A stretch of DNA of 64,000 nucleotides from Rhodobacteraceae bacterium IMCC1335 (GTDB lineage: Bacteria > Pseudomonadota > Alphaproteobacteria > Rhodobacterales > Rhodobacteraceae): positions 2,232,001 through 2,296,000 of the forward strand of contig CP046864.1 of assembly GCA_039640495.1 (NCBI GenBank). Reading direction: 5' to 3'. This document shows, one piece after another, positions 45,712-54,149 of the stretch. The position numbers and the translations under genes are program-made. The notes under the pieces were generated by a model, which saw only the letters and a list, made by a program, of their open reading frames with translations, was not told the origin of the DNA and did no database searches. Positions within the stretch are counted from its first letter, which is position 1, and each line of letters begins with the position of its first letter.

Positions 45712-45981
45712 GATGGTTCTCCTGATTGTTGGCGTAAAGATAAAGCGGAGAATAAACCAAACAAGCTACAAGTTGTCGCAACACTGATATCGCTTCAACC
45801 CCAATGATTAACTGCGCAACCTTGGAGCATTACCAAATAATTGTGTGTCAAGAAACGAATTAGAAGACTTGGCAATTAGAGTAAACCAAAAAACTAGTAC
45901 ACAAATATACTAATAATTAGTACACAAGTCGCAACGAAGAACCAACTAAGTAGATGTAATTTATCAATTTATTTTAATTAA
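45712..45981. other. non-coding end of element B
   Basis: AT-rich, no gene. Direct/inverted repeats ACTAGTACACAAATATAC and AATTAGTACACAA (45893-45935) lie 50-90 bases left of attachment copy 3 and could be integrase arm or operator sites. Confidence 0.45.
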
Positions 45982-45997
45982 TGGTGCCCCCACACGG
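45982..45997 (+). repeat. attachment-site repeat copy 3
   Basis: TGGTGCCCCCACACGG, followed by AATAGAAC, which also resembles the tRNA T-loop complement (ACTCGAAC). Left end of element C, 155 bases before its integrase start. Confidence 0.85.
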
Positions 45998-46115
45998 AAT
46001 AGAACTGTGTATAATATCAATGACTTAATTTACATTTATTTGTTTATTTTCATTAAGTTATATTAACATTGGTCTCTATTGGTAAATATCAGTATTGAGA
46101 AATCTACGAAAAAAT

Positions 46116-46139
46116 GGTACCAAATTAGGTACCAAATCA
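46116..46139 (+). repeat. tandem 12-bp repeat GGTACCAAAT(T/C)A
   Basis: Two adjacent copies with one mismatch, just before the integrase start at 46152. A related doublet (GGTACCAAAAAT/GGTACCAATTCA) is at 49079-49102. Confidence 0.6.
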
Positions 46140-46151
46140 GAGGTTTTCATG

Positions 46152-47381
46152 CTTACCGATACTGCAATTAGAAAGTGGTCACCAAAGGGGAATGGTGATC
46201 GTCAGAGATGCGGCGATGGGCTTTACATTCGCGGGTTTCTGTCGGGCCGCAAACTGTTTCAGATGCGAGTTGCAATAAATGAAAAGCGCCGGTGGATTGA
46301 TCTCGGTGAATATCCAGAGAAGTCGCTGGCCAATGCCAGAGAAATTGCACTCGCTGCAAAGCGTCTCATCAAATCTGGTGAAATCCAAAATGAACGACTG
46401 CAAGCAGCCATCCTGCGCGTAAACTCAGCAAACGAATTAGAAGCTGAGCTTAAAAAAGGCATTCAATTAGAAGCGGGTCGCACCGGCATCCCCTCTTTTG
46501 ATCAAGCCTATCGAGATTGGTATTCTCTTCAGCTAAAAGCCAACCGCTGGACAAATATCGCCTCGCAGAAGCGGCCCATCCGATCGTATGAAAATCATAT
46601 TGAAAAACACTTTGGCAATTTGCGAATTGATAAAATACGCCGACCAATGATCAAGCAGATTTTACAGCCTATATTACTTGAACAGACAGAGATTGGCTCA
46701 AAATTATTAGGATACCTATGGGAAGTATTTGAGGCGGCATACGATGCCGAATTCATGGATAACAATCCCTGCCCTCGCCTTGCTTCTTTTACGGTACCTA
46801 ACAAGCTAACTAAACACGCAGCTTCTTTGCAATATAAAAGGCTGCCGGAACTTTGGGCTTGGCTTGCAGAAGCACCTTTCTCTGAGCAAGTAAAAATGGC
46901 AATGCGCCTTGCTATTTTAACGGCCCATCGAGCAAGCGTTATTGCACATATGCGGTGGGAGCATTTTGACTGCGACAAAGGCATATGGACAATACCAGAG
47001 AAGGACATAGAGACTGCGCAAATGGGCTTCATGAAGTCTGGTAGAGAGTTTTCCATGAAAATCCCAAAGGCGCTCTCAGAGGCACTTTGCGCACTCCCTC
47101 GCGCTTGCGATTATGTTTTTTCCGTGGACGGCCGAAAGCCAATCAACGCAGAAACGCTGCGCAGAAATTTTCAAAAGTTTGACAACATCACAACACACGG
47201 ATTTCGTACCACCTTCAAAACTTGGTGCCTCAACAACAACGTCGATCATTTCTTAGCAGATCGATACGTTGATCATGCCTTAGTAGGTTTGGATAAAAAC
47301 TATCGACGTGATGATTTATTTGAACAGAGAGCAAAATTGGCAGAGCGTTATTTAAAATTTGTGGAGGCCCAAAATGTCTAA
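46152..47381 (+). CDS. P4-type tyrosine integrase of element C
   Basis: 409 residues from ATG 46152 (MLTDTAIRKW; AGAGG upstream); a longer frame from 46095 includes the tandem repeat. DUF4102-type N-terminal arm-binding domain (GDGLYIRGFLSGRKLFQMRV, WIDLGEYPEKSLANARE), then the catalytic domain: Arg in LTAHRASVIAHMRWEHFD, His-x-x-Arg in THGFRTTFKTW, and Tyr in VGLDKNYRRDDL. It is 155 bases from attachment copy 3 and transcribed inward, the normal layout for an integrase acting on a tRNA-gene site. The next gene overlaps it. Confidence 0.92.
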   Translation, partial: LTDTAIRKWSPKGNGDRQRCGDGLYIRGFLSGRKLFQMRVAINEKRRWIDLGEYPEKSLANAREIALAAKRLIKSGEIQNERLQAAILRVNSANELEAELKKGIQLEAGRTGIPSFDQAYRDWYSLQLKANRWTNIASQKRPIRSYENHIEKHFGNLRIDKIRRPMIKQILQPILLEQTEIGSKLLGYLWEVFEAAYDAEFMDNNPCPRLASFTVPNKLTKHAASLQYKRLPELWAWLAEAPFSEQVKMAMRLAILTAHRASVIAHMRWEHFDCDKGIWTIPEKDIETAQMGFMKSGREFSMKIPKALSEALCALPRACDYVFSVDGRKPINAETLRRNFQKFDNITTHGFRTTFKTWCLNNNVDHFLADRYVDHALVGLDKNYRRDDLFEQRAKLAERYLKFVEAQNV

Positions 47382-47598
47382 AACTTATCATGGCGATGAA
47401 GGCATCAAACAGATGTTATACGATGAGCGCAAAGCCTTCGTTAAAAATGAATGGATGCATTATAAAGATACTGGTGATCGTCAGCACCTTGCAAATATTT
47501 GCGAAAAACTACCATTTTTTGAGCAACCGGAGGTTGGTTTAGAGATAGCAAAGCTTTTAACACAACCGACCCTTTTAGGTAACACTTTGACACTTTAG
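47374..47598 (+). CDS. integrase-linked hypothetical protein, 3' end fused to phage module
   Basis: About 74 residues from ATG 47374, overlapping the integrase by 8 bases (KTYHGDEGIKQMLYDERKAF, ANICEKLPFFEQPEVGLEIA). Short genes of this type commonly follow P4-type integrases. The last ~8 codons (LLGNTLTL) read the GGTAACACTTTGACAC sequence that begins the scaffold terminator module, so the original 3' end has been replaced at about 47572. Confidence 0.7.
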   Translation: MSKTYHGDEGIKQMLYDERKAFVKNEWMHYKDTGDRQHLANICEKLPFFEQPEVGLEIAKLLTQPTLLGNTLTL

Positions 47599-47780
47599 GT
47601 AACGATCAGATGATTGAGTTCTAACATTATGCTTCCCGTATATTGTTAGATTAAGGCTGGCCTTCGTCAATGGTTGGGGAAGTCAGCCTTTTCTCCAGAA
47701 ACGCGTTCCCTCGCGTTTCAAGATTAGTAACTGGCTGGCCTTCTTAATGGGTCAGCCATTTTTACAATGTTCTCTCAAAG
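47573..47780 (+). repeat. scaffold-3' terminator module, copy 3
   Basis: Nearly the same as copy 1, including the AAGGCTGGCCTT hairpin, the AAACGCG/CGCGTTT hairpin and the GGCTGGCC/GGTCAGCC terminator with five T. No scaffold codons remain. The homology with copy 1 ends at the same point (TTCTCTCAAAGCC). Confidence 0.85.
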
Positions 47781-48198
47781 CCCTCTCCTGTGTTGCGGGT
47801 GTGATCAGCTCAATCTGCCACCCAACCTGAGCACCTTAAGGAATTACGAAGTAATGCTCAATAAATGAGCAAATCTTTTGGCAGCATGTCATTTAAATGT
47901 AACTTTCGTTGGGTAAGTGTTTACTTTCCTTATCCCACAGTTTGAATGAGAGCTCATTTAATTGGAGGTAAATCAAAGACGCCTTAAGAAGTTGTACAAA
48001 AAGCATACGACTGTTTCTCAACAGGCGACATGGAAACATTTTTATAAGACCCAAGTCAATTGCACTTTGACCGAGAAGGATGTTGATGATTTGTATCTGC
48101 AAGATGTTTCTTTATCGCTCGGCGCCGTATGAGTGTCATATCGCTGTTATAATGTGCACTTACTGTTACCTTGTTTATGTCAAGTAAAGGAAATCACA
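47781..48198. other. non-coding stretch with SnoaL-like remnant
   Basis: Between the module and the CMD gene. One plus-strand frame near 47963-48020 reads EVVQKAYDCFSTGDMETFL, the usual start of a SnoaL/NTF2-like protein, then a stop. A minus-strand frame at 47893-48102 looks non-coding. Confidence 0.45.
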
Positions 48199-48597
48199 AT
48201 GAAACTAATTAAATCTATAATAACGACAATCACATTTGCTTTTGCAGCACAACAGTTGGTTGCAGGGGGACATGGTGATGGACATCCTATATTAACCCCT
48301 TTGGAGCCGAAGGCTATGGAAGGTGCTTACACTGCAATGTTGATGGGAGAGGATACGTTTAAAGCTAACTCTAGTTTCGATGAAAAAACCTATCAACTCG
48401 TAGCCTTAGCAGCTTCTGCAGGGATGAAATGTGAGTATTGCATTATAGCTCATACGGCATTGGCTAAAGCTGCAGGCGCCAGTGATGAAGAAATCAAAAC
48501 TGTTGCGATGATGACTGGTATAATTGCTATAAATAGCACCATGCTTTATGCCAACCAGTTCGACCTAGAAACTTTGCGCAAAATGTTTGGGCAATAA
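48199..48597 (+). CDS. secreted AhpD/carboxymuconolactone-decarboxylase-like protein
   Basis: 132 residues from ATG 48199 (AAAGGAAATCACA upstream). A signal peptide (SIITTITFAFAAQQLVAGG) is unusual for this cytoplasmic family. The AhpD redox motif is present: MKCEYCIIAHTALAKAAG, with C-x-x-C and the downstream His. It may work as a periplasmic peroxidase-like or thiol enzyme. A terminator follows 13 bases after the stop. Confidence 0.82.
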   Translation: MKLIKSIITTITFAFAAQQLVAGGHGDGHPILTPLEPKAMEGAYTAMLMGEDTFKANSSFDEKTYQLVALAASAGMKCEYCIIAHTALAKAAGASDEEIKTVAMMTGIIAINSTMLYANQFDLETLRKMFGQ

Positions 48598-48610
48598 AAA
48601 CTGTATGAGC

Positions 48611-48628
48611 GGGCTGAGCGATCAGCCC
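48611..48628 (+). terminator. terminator after CMD gene
   Basis: GGGCTGA/TCAGCCC stem with a 4-base loop (GCGA), followed by CTCAACTG and five T. Confidence 0.7.
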
Positions 48629-48629
48629 C

Positions 48630-48704
48630 TCAACTGTTTTTCGTGAGCGCAGCCCCCGCCTGCGTCGCGAGTGTCATCTGAAGTGCTATCAGGAGTGTGC
48701 GCAT
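48630..48704 (-). pseudogene. truncated signal-peptide ORF (MRTLL family)
   Basis: 24 codons (MRTLLIALQMTLATQAGAAL) ending beside the terminator above; homologous to 31703-31759. Probably the 5' remnant of a secreted-protein gene. Confidence 0.4.
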
Positions 48705-48708
48705 GGGG

Positions 48709-49014
48709 TTAAAGGTAATCATTATAATTTACGACTGGACCCGAAAATGAGTGAAAACTTTCACCATCTTCGTAAGGTTCAATATATAATCTGAACACAT
48801 CGCTTACACGATTGTCTCGGTTCATTATGTCAATAAAACTTTCGACACTATGATGTACGCCTATCAAAGCATACTCACCTGTACCCAAATCAATTATGTT
48901 ATGCATGATATCGTCGATGGGATAATCTCGTAAATACTCTGCATAAGCTTTCCAAAGCGCCTCTTCCTGACCTTCTTTAGGTCGAAATCGCATACAGTTG
49001 ATCATTCCAGCCAT
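48709..49014 (-). CDS. small hypothetical protein with shared GACTCCACA promoter
   Basis: 101 residues from ATG 49014 with GAGGAGTTA upstream. MINCMRFRPKEGQEEALWKA and GTGEYALIGVHHSVESFIDI give an ABM-like alpha/beta pattern. Its upstream block (49036-49067) matches that of the GFA gene at 31769 although the proteins are unrelated. Function unknown. Confidence 0.65.
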   Translation of the reverse strand: MAGMINCMRFRPKEGQEEALWKAYAEYLRDYPIDDIMHNIIDLGTGEYALIGVHHSVESFIDIMNRDNRVSDVFRLYIEPYEDGESFHSFSGPVVNYNDYL

Positions 49015-49035
49015 AATTAACTCCTCTGATTGCTA

Positions 49036-49067
49036 CAGAATAACGCGGTTCCGAAATTTGTGGAGTC
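49036..49067 (-). promoter_or_regulatory. shared upstream block
   Basis: Minus-strand GACTCCACA, AATTTC, then GCGTTATTCTG, as at 32243-32274. Confidence 0.5.
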
Positions 49068-49078
49068 TGAAAACTTAT

Positions 49079-49102
49079 GGTACCAAAAATGGTACCAATT
49101 CA
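49079..49102 (+). repeat. tandem 12-bp repeat GGTACCA-type
   Basis: GGTACCAAAAAT and GGTACCAATTCA. Same type as the doublet at the element C integrase start; here there is no integrase and no attachment core next to it, so it may be a remnant end or a second arm site. Confidence 0.5.
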
Positions 49103-49139
49103 GCCAATTAAGATATTTTAATTTAATAAAATCAATAAT

Positions 49140-49328
49140 TTACGAGAAGTCTGCCTCCAGCTCGATTATCCTTGCAGCCACCTTGGGGTGCCTCCTGAGC
49201 CGCGAGGATTCCTCCCAGACAGTCTTTGGCGCCATATTATCAGAACTGTAGGCAGATCTGTAAGCCTTGGTCTGCGAAAGACCATCAGACACTTGTTGTG
49301 CAAACTCATTCTGCTTCGCTGTGATCAT
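49140..49328 (-). pseudogene. phage terminase small subunit (Terminase_2-type) fragment
   Basis: 62 residues (TAKQNEFAQQVSDGLSQTKA, YRSAYSSDNMAPKTVWEESS, RLRRHPKVAARIIELE), the N-terminal HTH part of lambda/HK97-type small terminases. Full proteins are about twice as long, so this is probably truncated. Different from the T7-like small terminase at 39252. Confidence 0.65.
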
Positions 49329-49337
49329 ACTCTTAAC

Positions 49338-51034
49338 CTAGTTGCAGTACGTATAATTACCCATGGTATTGCAGAACACGCCGCCATTTAAACCGCCAGT
49401 TGATGGTGCTGGAAATGAGGGTGTCTGCAATAGGCCTTGGCCTAGATTTAATAGCATATTTGATTGGTTTTGTCTTCTTTGCTGCTCATAAGATAAGCAC
49501 TGCAAATATTCCTGTGTACCTGGTGAAAACCCATTACTCACGCATTTCTTGCCATCACGAGAAAGGTTGGCAGTTGATACTGGCTTTTGCTGAACGACTT
49601 TCTTTTTTACAGTCGCAAAACGGCTTGGCACCTCCACCTTCGCAATAAGACTTGGATAGATCGCTGAAGGAAGAGTTATGTCGCGCTCATTAGAAACATA
49701 ATTGACCAGTGCTCTGTTAGTGCCCTTGCCCCACAAGCCATCAACTGAACTGCCATAATATCCTAGCTGCTTAAGCGCATATTGGATCTGCTTTCTTTCA
49801 GTTAGGCTCTGGCTGACAAAATACGCTCTAAGTTCTGAAGAGGTCGGTTCTACCCTTGTGGGCTTCTGTACCTGCTGTGTTTTTACCTTTGGAGCCACTG
49901 GCATGACTGCTCCACAGTCCACGTAACGGCTTTGTATGCAGCTCAAAGCCATCGTCTGGGCTTTTTCCACTGCCGCAGGAGTCATTGACTGCTGAATTAC
50001 TTTACGCCGTTCTGGAGCCTCCTCATTGCCGTTCAACGCGGAGATGTTAAACCACATGTGGGCTAGTGTTGATATCTGCAGAGCACCCAGACCTTCCTCA
50101 TACATCTTACCCAAATAAAATTGAGCGTCAGCGTTTCCCTGAACAGCGAGAACCTGACTTAATTCAAAAGCTGTATTGTACTTACCAGACTCGAAAGCGA
50201 CGGTTGCAGCAGCAATTCCTTCAAGCACACCACATTCAAGCCCACGGGTTTTTGCAGCATCTATATGCGCTCTAAGCTTGGGATTATTTTGCCATTGCAC
50301 AACACCACTGTCCGTTTTGGTAGCTAGAGCACAAATCTCATCATCTCGACATGCCGTTGGGTTAGAAGAACAACTGACAGGCTTTTTGATCTCCGCAACG
50401 TTACATGAATAGCCCTTCTTTTTGGCAGCATCAGCGAAGGAATTTGTGACCCATTGAAGCTGGCCATTGACCGATTGAGTTGCGTTATAACAAAGCTGAG
50501 CTGCGCTGCAATATGACGTGGAAGTAGTATATGAACATTCTGCTTCAACATTATTTTTAAGCCTTAAAACTGCATTCAATAAAGCTTCTACGTTCTCTTT
50601 CTTTTTCAAGTCAGCGGCTGAAAAATGCGCTTTATTGAATTGTCCTAAGGCTGTTGAAGTTCTTTTCCCATAAAGGCCATCAACTTTTGATGTATAGAGG
50701 CCTTTTTCCTTCAAAATCTCTTGAACTAATTTTCGATCTTCTTTGGCTAACTTAATGAATGCTGTCCGCAAAGGTGTAGAATTCACGGCACCTGCGACTC
50801 CACAACCTAAACCTCGTCGTTTAGCTTCGTTTACATGTTCTCGCCAAATAGCCCCACTCCATTTTTATTACCATCAACAGATGGGTTAGTTGCAAACAAG
50901 CATAATTGTTTAGAAGTACAAGCGCTTGCTCTTTGAGAGCAAAAGTTAGTAGAGCTATTTGCCAGCGAGGCAATAAGTGTAACCAAAGAAAACAAAACAA
51001 AAGCAATCATAAAATTAAAGTGAGTTTTCTGCAT
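49338..51034 (-). pseudogene. secreted peptidoglycan-binding/Sel1 protein, frameshifted in an A run
   Basis: One long gene in two frames. The signal peptide (NFMIAFVLFSLVTLIASLAN) and first Cys repeat (NFCSQRASACTSKQLCLFAT) run from 51034. At about 50866, in a run of five A, the frame shifts and continues (GAIWREHVNEAKRRGLGCGV) to 49338. Adding one A restores it. The full chain would have three Cys-rich repeats of the form C-x(5,6)-C-x(5)-C, a peptidoglycan-binding domain (VQEILKEKGLYTSKVDGLYG), a Sel1-like part (AQFYLGKMYEEGLGAL) and a second peptidoglycan-binding domain (QLGYYGSSVDGLWGKGTNRA). Probably periplasmic envelope protein. Confidence 0.8.
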
Positions 51035-51063
51035 GCATCAAACTAAACAAAAATCCAGCTTTT

Positions 51064-51072
51064 TGTGGAGTC
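51064..51072 (-). promoter_or_regulatory. GACTCCACA motif upstream of peptidoglycan-binding gene
   Basis: Third copy of the 9-bp motif (complement TGTGGAGTC), 30 bases before the start at 51034; the GTTATTCTG part is absent. Confidence 0.35.
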
Positions 51073-51082
51073 AATTTTTAGC

Positions 51083-51104
51083 GGCGCCGTCATTAAACGG
51101 CGCC
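51083..51104 (-). terminator. hairpin terminator of the DUF6197-type gene
   Basis: Perfect 8-bp stem GGCGCCGT/ACGGCGCC with a 6-base loop, 7 bases after the stop of the gene at 51111. The T-run on the minus strand is poor, so it could also be bidirectional. Confidence 0.6.
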
Positions 51105-51110
51105 CCAAGT

Positions 51111-51521
51111 TTAAGCTACCGCTCGAACAGAATAACTGACGCCCACATTTTCAGCCTGTACCAGCTTAGTAGCCAAACTTATCAGACTAATGACTTGATG
51201 GTGTTCCGTTTCTGGAGCGTCATTAAACAATCCAACATTACGATAGTCTGAGAACAAGCCCAGCGCAGAGCGGAGGAACCAAAATGGCTCTTGCAACTCA
51301 CCGCGTTCAAGGTCGCCCCTGACGTAGTTAGGTTGGTCAGCTACATGTTCTGCAGGGACCTCGAATACAGGCATACCCGCCGCATAGAGTGCACCATTAA
51401 TGCAATATGCATCCCCTTTGCGCAAATATACCTTACACCACCGCTTAGGGTCTCTGAGGATCTCCAGAGCGCCCTGTAAGTGGCGCTCTGTGACGGTGTT
51501 ATTTGGGAGGAAGTGTATCAT
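51111..51521 (-). CDS. DUF6197-like protein
   Basis: 136 residues. GALEILRDPKRWCKVYLRKG, DAYCINGALYAAG and HHQVISLISLATKLVQAEN match the small DUF6197 family of phage and mobile-element proteins (one conserved W and a C-x-x-GAL motif). Function unknown. It overlaps the stop of the gene upstream by 4 bases, so the pair is coupled. Confidence 0.6.
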   Translation of the reverse strand: MIHFLPNNTVTERHLQGALEILRDPKRWCKVYLRKGDAYCINGALYAAGMPVFEVPAEHVADQPNYVRGDLERGELQEPFWFLRSALGLFSDYRNVGLFNDAPETEHHQVISLISLATKLVQAENVGVSYSVRAVA

Positions 51522-51712
51522 TTATATTTCCTTTCTGCTTGGATCCGTATGAAGGGCTTGTTGGTCTGGGTGGTGTTGGGGTTAGGTATGGTCTCCATAA
51601 CCCTCTTGCCCTTGCTCAGGGCGTTTAGCTTGTTGAGGTGTATCTCAGCAGCGCTCACGCCAAAGCCACGCGTCCTCATTGAGGAGCGGCGTTTATGTTG
51701 ATTTTCAGTCAT
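51518..51712 (-). CDS. small phage-type hypothetical protein
   Basis: 64 residues, basic (KLNALSKGKRVMETIPNPNT, TQTNKPFIRIQAERKYK). The pattern METIxNPNxxxTNKPFIR is found in small phage proteins. GAGAAAAATC precedes the ATG. Coupled to the DUF6197-like gene. Confidence 0.55.
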   Translation of the reverse strand: MTENQHKRRSSMRTRGFGVSAAEIHLNKLNALSKGKRVMETIPNPNTTQTNKPFIRIQAERKYK

Positions 51713-51911
51713 GATTTTTCTCCATCAGAGCAAGACTAGAGGTGCCATGAAATGGCGATCTCGCTTGCAGCTAATGGAGTTCAGATAAATGTGCTATTCA
51801 CATCTACTACATATCTTCCATACACCAATTACAGCAAATTTACAAGCCAACGCGGACTAGTTTTTAAAACACACCAGTGTGAGAATCTGAGCTTAAGATT
51901 AACTTAGTATA

Positions 51912-52502
51912 TCAATAAATCTCTACCCTTACCGGCGTGGGATTATAACCATTGCAGGGATTATGCATCTGAGGGCAGTTGGACAGCACTGCTAAAGTGT
52001 CTGTCTTAGCCAGCAGTGTTACATAGCTATTTGGTTTAAGAGTTACATTATCGACGCCAGCCGATCCGTCTTCCAAAACAGGAACCGACATAAACCAATT
52101 TATATTGGGAACTATAGCCTCTTTACCCATCCCGTTTTTGATAAGCTCAGCCTGAAAGTTATCGTAGCAGGACTCCGTCGTTTCAACGCCATATCTGAGC
52201 TTGTTGTTAGGATTGCTGCAGCAGCCATAAATAGTGTCATGCCGCCCAATAGTGTCTTCCACCACCTCAAGTAACTGGGTGCCACTATCAGAGTACAATA
52301 CACTACCTAATCCTACATAGACATTACCCTGAACTTTAACCGTGTTAGTAGCTGAATATCGATCTGAGCGATCAACATTATTATAGCAGAGAAAGTCTAC
52401 GGCTTGTTGACCTTCAAGGTCAGTTATCTTCAGGCGTTGGCCCTCTTTTACAACTCCTGACCATGAAGTTTTAGCTGCGACCTCTTCTTCGTAAATACCC
52501 AA
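51912..52502 (-). CDS. DUF1989 (urea-amidolyase-associated) protein
   Basis: 196 residues from TTG 52502 after GGAGTGAAAA. The DUF1989 pattern: KITDLEGQQAVDFLCYNNVD (metal ligands downstream), RYSATNTVKVQGNVYVGLGS, then NINWFMSVPVLEDGSAG and CPQMHNPCNGYNPTPVRVEI at the end. Family members go with urea carboxylase or act on small polar metabolites. Here it has no urea genes nearby and stands alone in element C. Confidence 0.82.
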   Translation of the reverse strand: MGIYEEEVAAKTSWSGVVKEGQRLKITDLEGQQAVDFLCYNNVDRSDRYSATNTVKVQGNVYVGLGSVLYSDSGTQLLEVVEDTIGRHDTIYGCCSNPNNKLRYGVETTESCYDNFQAELIKNGMGKEAIVPNINWFMSVPVLEDGSAGVDNVTLKPNSYVTLLAKTDTLAVLSNCPQMHNPCNGYNPTPVRVEIY

Positions 52503-52671
52503 ATTTTCACTCCTTCTATCTCTTAATTCAGGGATATCAGATTTTCAAAATAGAACCACATCTAGGGCCCATTTGTTCATGCATAGTTTTACATAAAGCC
52601 CTACAAAATCTAGGGAGTGGCCCTAGGGATGGCGCTACTTTATCTAACAGCAAGCGATAACAGAGTTCGCT

Positions 52672-53124
52672 TTATAATTCACGTTCTGAAAGAGATAATA
52701 TAACTTTTTCAATTCTTTCCATGACAGCTGCTTCCTCAAAACGCTCTGAAATGCATCCATTATCTGAAAGCCAGTTGAGCTTTGAATTGGTGAAAATTTC
52801 AATGTCGGGTTCATGCTTCGTGCTATCATCAAGAGTTCCAATAGGAATAATGGCTAACCCTTCAATAACCTCAACACTGTAGAAGGCTTTCGTGGAGCAG
52901 TTAGGACAAAAAAATAGCTCAATATCTCCTCCGCTCCCTCCGTTGTAGGTATATTTTTTTAAGTCACCGGAAACTTCGATTTCTTCTTGCGAAAAAATAC
53001 CCGTTACGGACAAAACGCTGTATAGTTTCCTGCAACTTGTACAATTACATTGGTTAATAAGCATTGGGGCATAATTCGATTTAATTTCGATACTGCCACA
53101 ATGGCATGAACCAATTTTCTTCAT
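52672..53124 (-). CDS. GFA/CENP-V-domain zinc protein (second copy)
   Basis: 150 residues. Zinc motifs SCHCGSIEI, CNCTSCRKLY and FFCPNCSTKAFY; the last has an altered second Cys pair. Related to 31769-32218, most clearly at the C-terminus (NGCISERFEEAAVMERIEKV). Substrate unknown. Element C. Confidence 0.85.
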   Translation of the reverse strand: MKKIGSCHCGSIEIKSNYAPMLINQCNCTSCRKLYSVLSVTGIFSQEEIEVSGDLKKYTYNGGSGGDIELFFCPNCSTKAFYSVEVIEGLAIIPIGTLDDSTKHEPDIEIFTNSKLNWLSDNGCISERFEEAAVMERIEKVILSLSEREL

Positions 53125-53196
53125 TTTATATCTCCAAAACCGCTATCTGCTTAGGGATTGTAATCAGCAGTACAATGAGTTTGGTGCGCATAAGGT

Positions 53197-53571
53197 TTAT
53201 TCCCATTTATCACCTTCAGCAGGGTACTGACGCATAATTTCATCGGAGGCCCGATAAGCGGACACAAATTGGTGCATCTCGCTGACCCTGGAATTAACCA
53301 CTGTGCCTTCAAGTTCAAAGGCATTCAGTTGCTGATAAACATCATCTTCACTTTCAGCAATCCAGTGACAGTAAAAGAAGTCATCGTTTCCACACCAAGT
53401 CTGCATACATTGAGCGTGTTCGCCAATCGCTTCTACTGCCCACTGCAATTCTGACTTTTGTGGTTGGGGCGGATTACGTTTTTCAGGCGGCGTTAAATAT
53501 TCTTGACGCGCCTCATCAGATACAAATGAGTGGATAACAAAAAAATGTTTAGAAAAACGTTCCTTGAGCAT
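53197..53571 (-). CDS. small DUF4242/ABM-like protein
   Basis: 124 residues: HFFVIHSFVSDEARQEYLTP, FFYCHWIAESEDDVYQQLNA and VSEMHQFVSAYRASDEIMRQ. The CHWIAESEDDVY segment resembles DUF4242-type sensors. Ribosome-binding site GAAGGTTG. Function unknown. Confidence 0.65.
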   Translation of the reverse strand: MLKERFSKHFFVIHSFVSDEARQEYLTPPEKRNPPQPQKSELQWAVEAIGEHAQCMQTWCGNDDFFYCHWIAESEDDVYQQLNAFELEGTVVNSRVSEMHQFVSAYRASDEIMRQYPAEGDKWE

Positions 53572-53714
53572 ATTTCAACCTTCATTTTGTTTGCTTGTGA
53601 TGAGCCCGTTTAGATATTTTTAGAATTTTTTAAGCCCCCGTGAACTTAACCTTATAAGTTGTGGAGGCTCTTTTCGTTCCAAATCCAAATGCAAAATGCG
53701 TAGATTTTTACTAG

Positions 53715-54029
53715 CTAATGTTTCATGTGAGCGTCTGGATAATTGGTAAAATATTCTTCTGATATTGGTGTCATTACGCCGCTTTCAATGCCGGCACCGC
53801 CTTGCCTTCTAATTTCAGTCAACTCTGCATCAGAACCAAAGGCTTGAAGCACTTCCATGCTAGGAAACATCATAATTGCATGAAGTTGAGTAGGATCATT
53901 CTTCTCAGTACCAGCAAACAGAAACTTAATTCCCATTTCTTTAATTCTGTCTTCTTGTGACTTTACCATCGTTTGCCAAGTATCAAAACCTTTTGAAAGT
54001 TTTATTGAACTTTTCACTATAATTGCCAT
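53715..54029 (-). CDS. small alpha/beta-barrel-like protein (family A, second copy)
   Basis: 104 residues, homologous to 27433-27717 (see there). Differs by a longer C-terminus ending YPDAHMKH. GAGAGGGAA precedes the ATG. Confidence 0.75.
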   Translation of the reverse strand: MAIIVKSSIKLSKGFDTWQTMVKSQEDRIKEMGIKFLFAGTEKNDPTQLHAIMMFPSMEVLQAFGSDAELTEIRRQGGAGIESGVMTPISEEYFTNYPDAHMKH

Positions 54030-54149
54030 TTCCCTCTCCGATCGGCCAAACGTAATTAGTTATGAAGGCTGGTCAGGCGAAAAGCAATCATAACGTGGCG
54101 TTATCGATGTTTTGTATCATATTCAGAATAATACTTATGAGTACGCCGC

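Noticed and set aside
47893..48102. 69-residue minus-strand frame
   Set aside because: No ribosome-binding site or family pattern; the opposite strand shows a SnoaL-like remnant instead.
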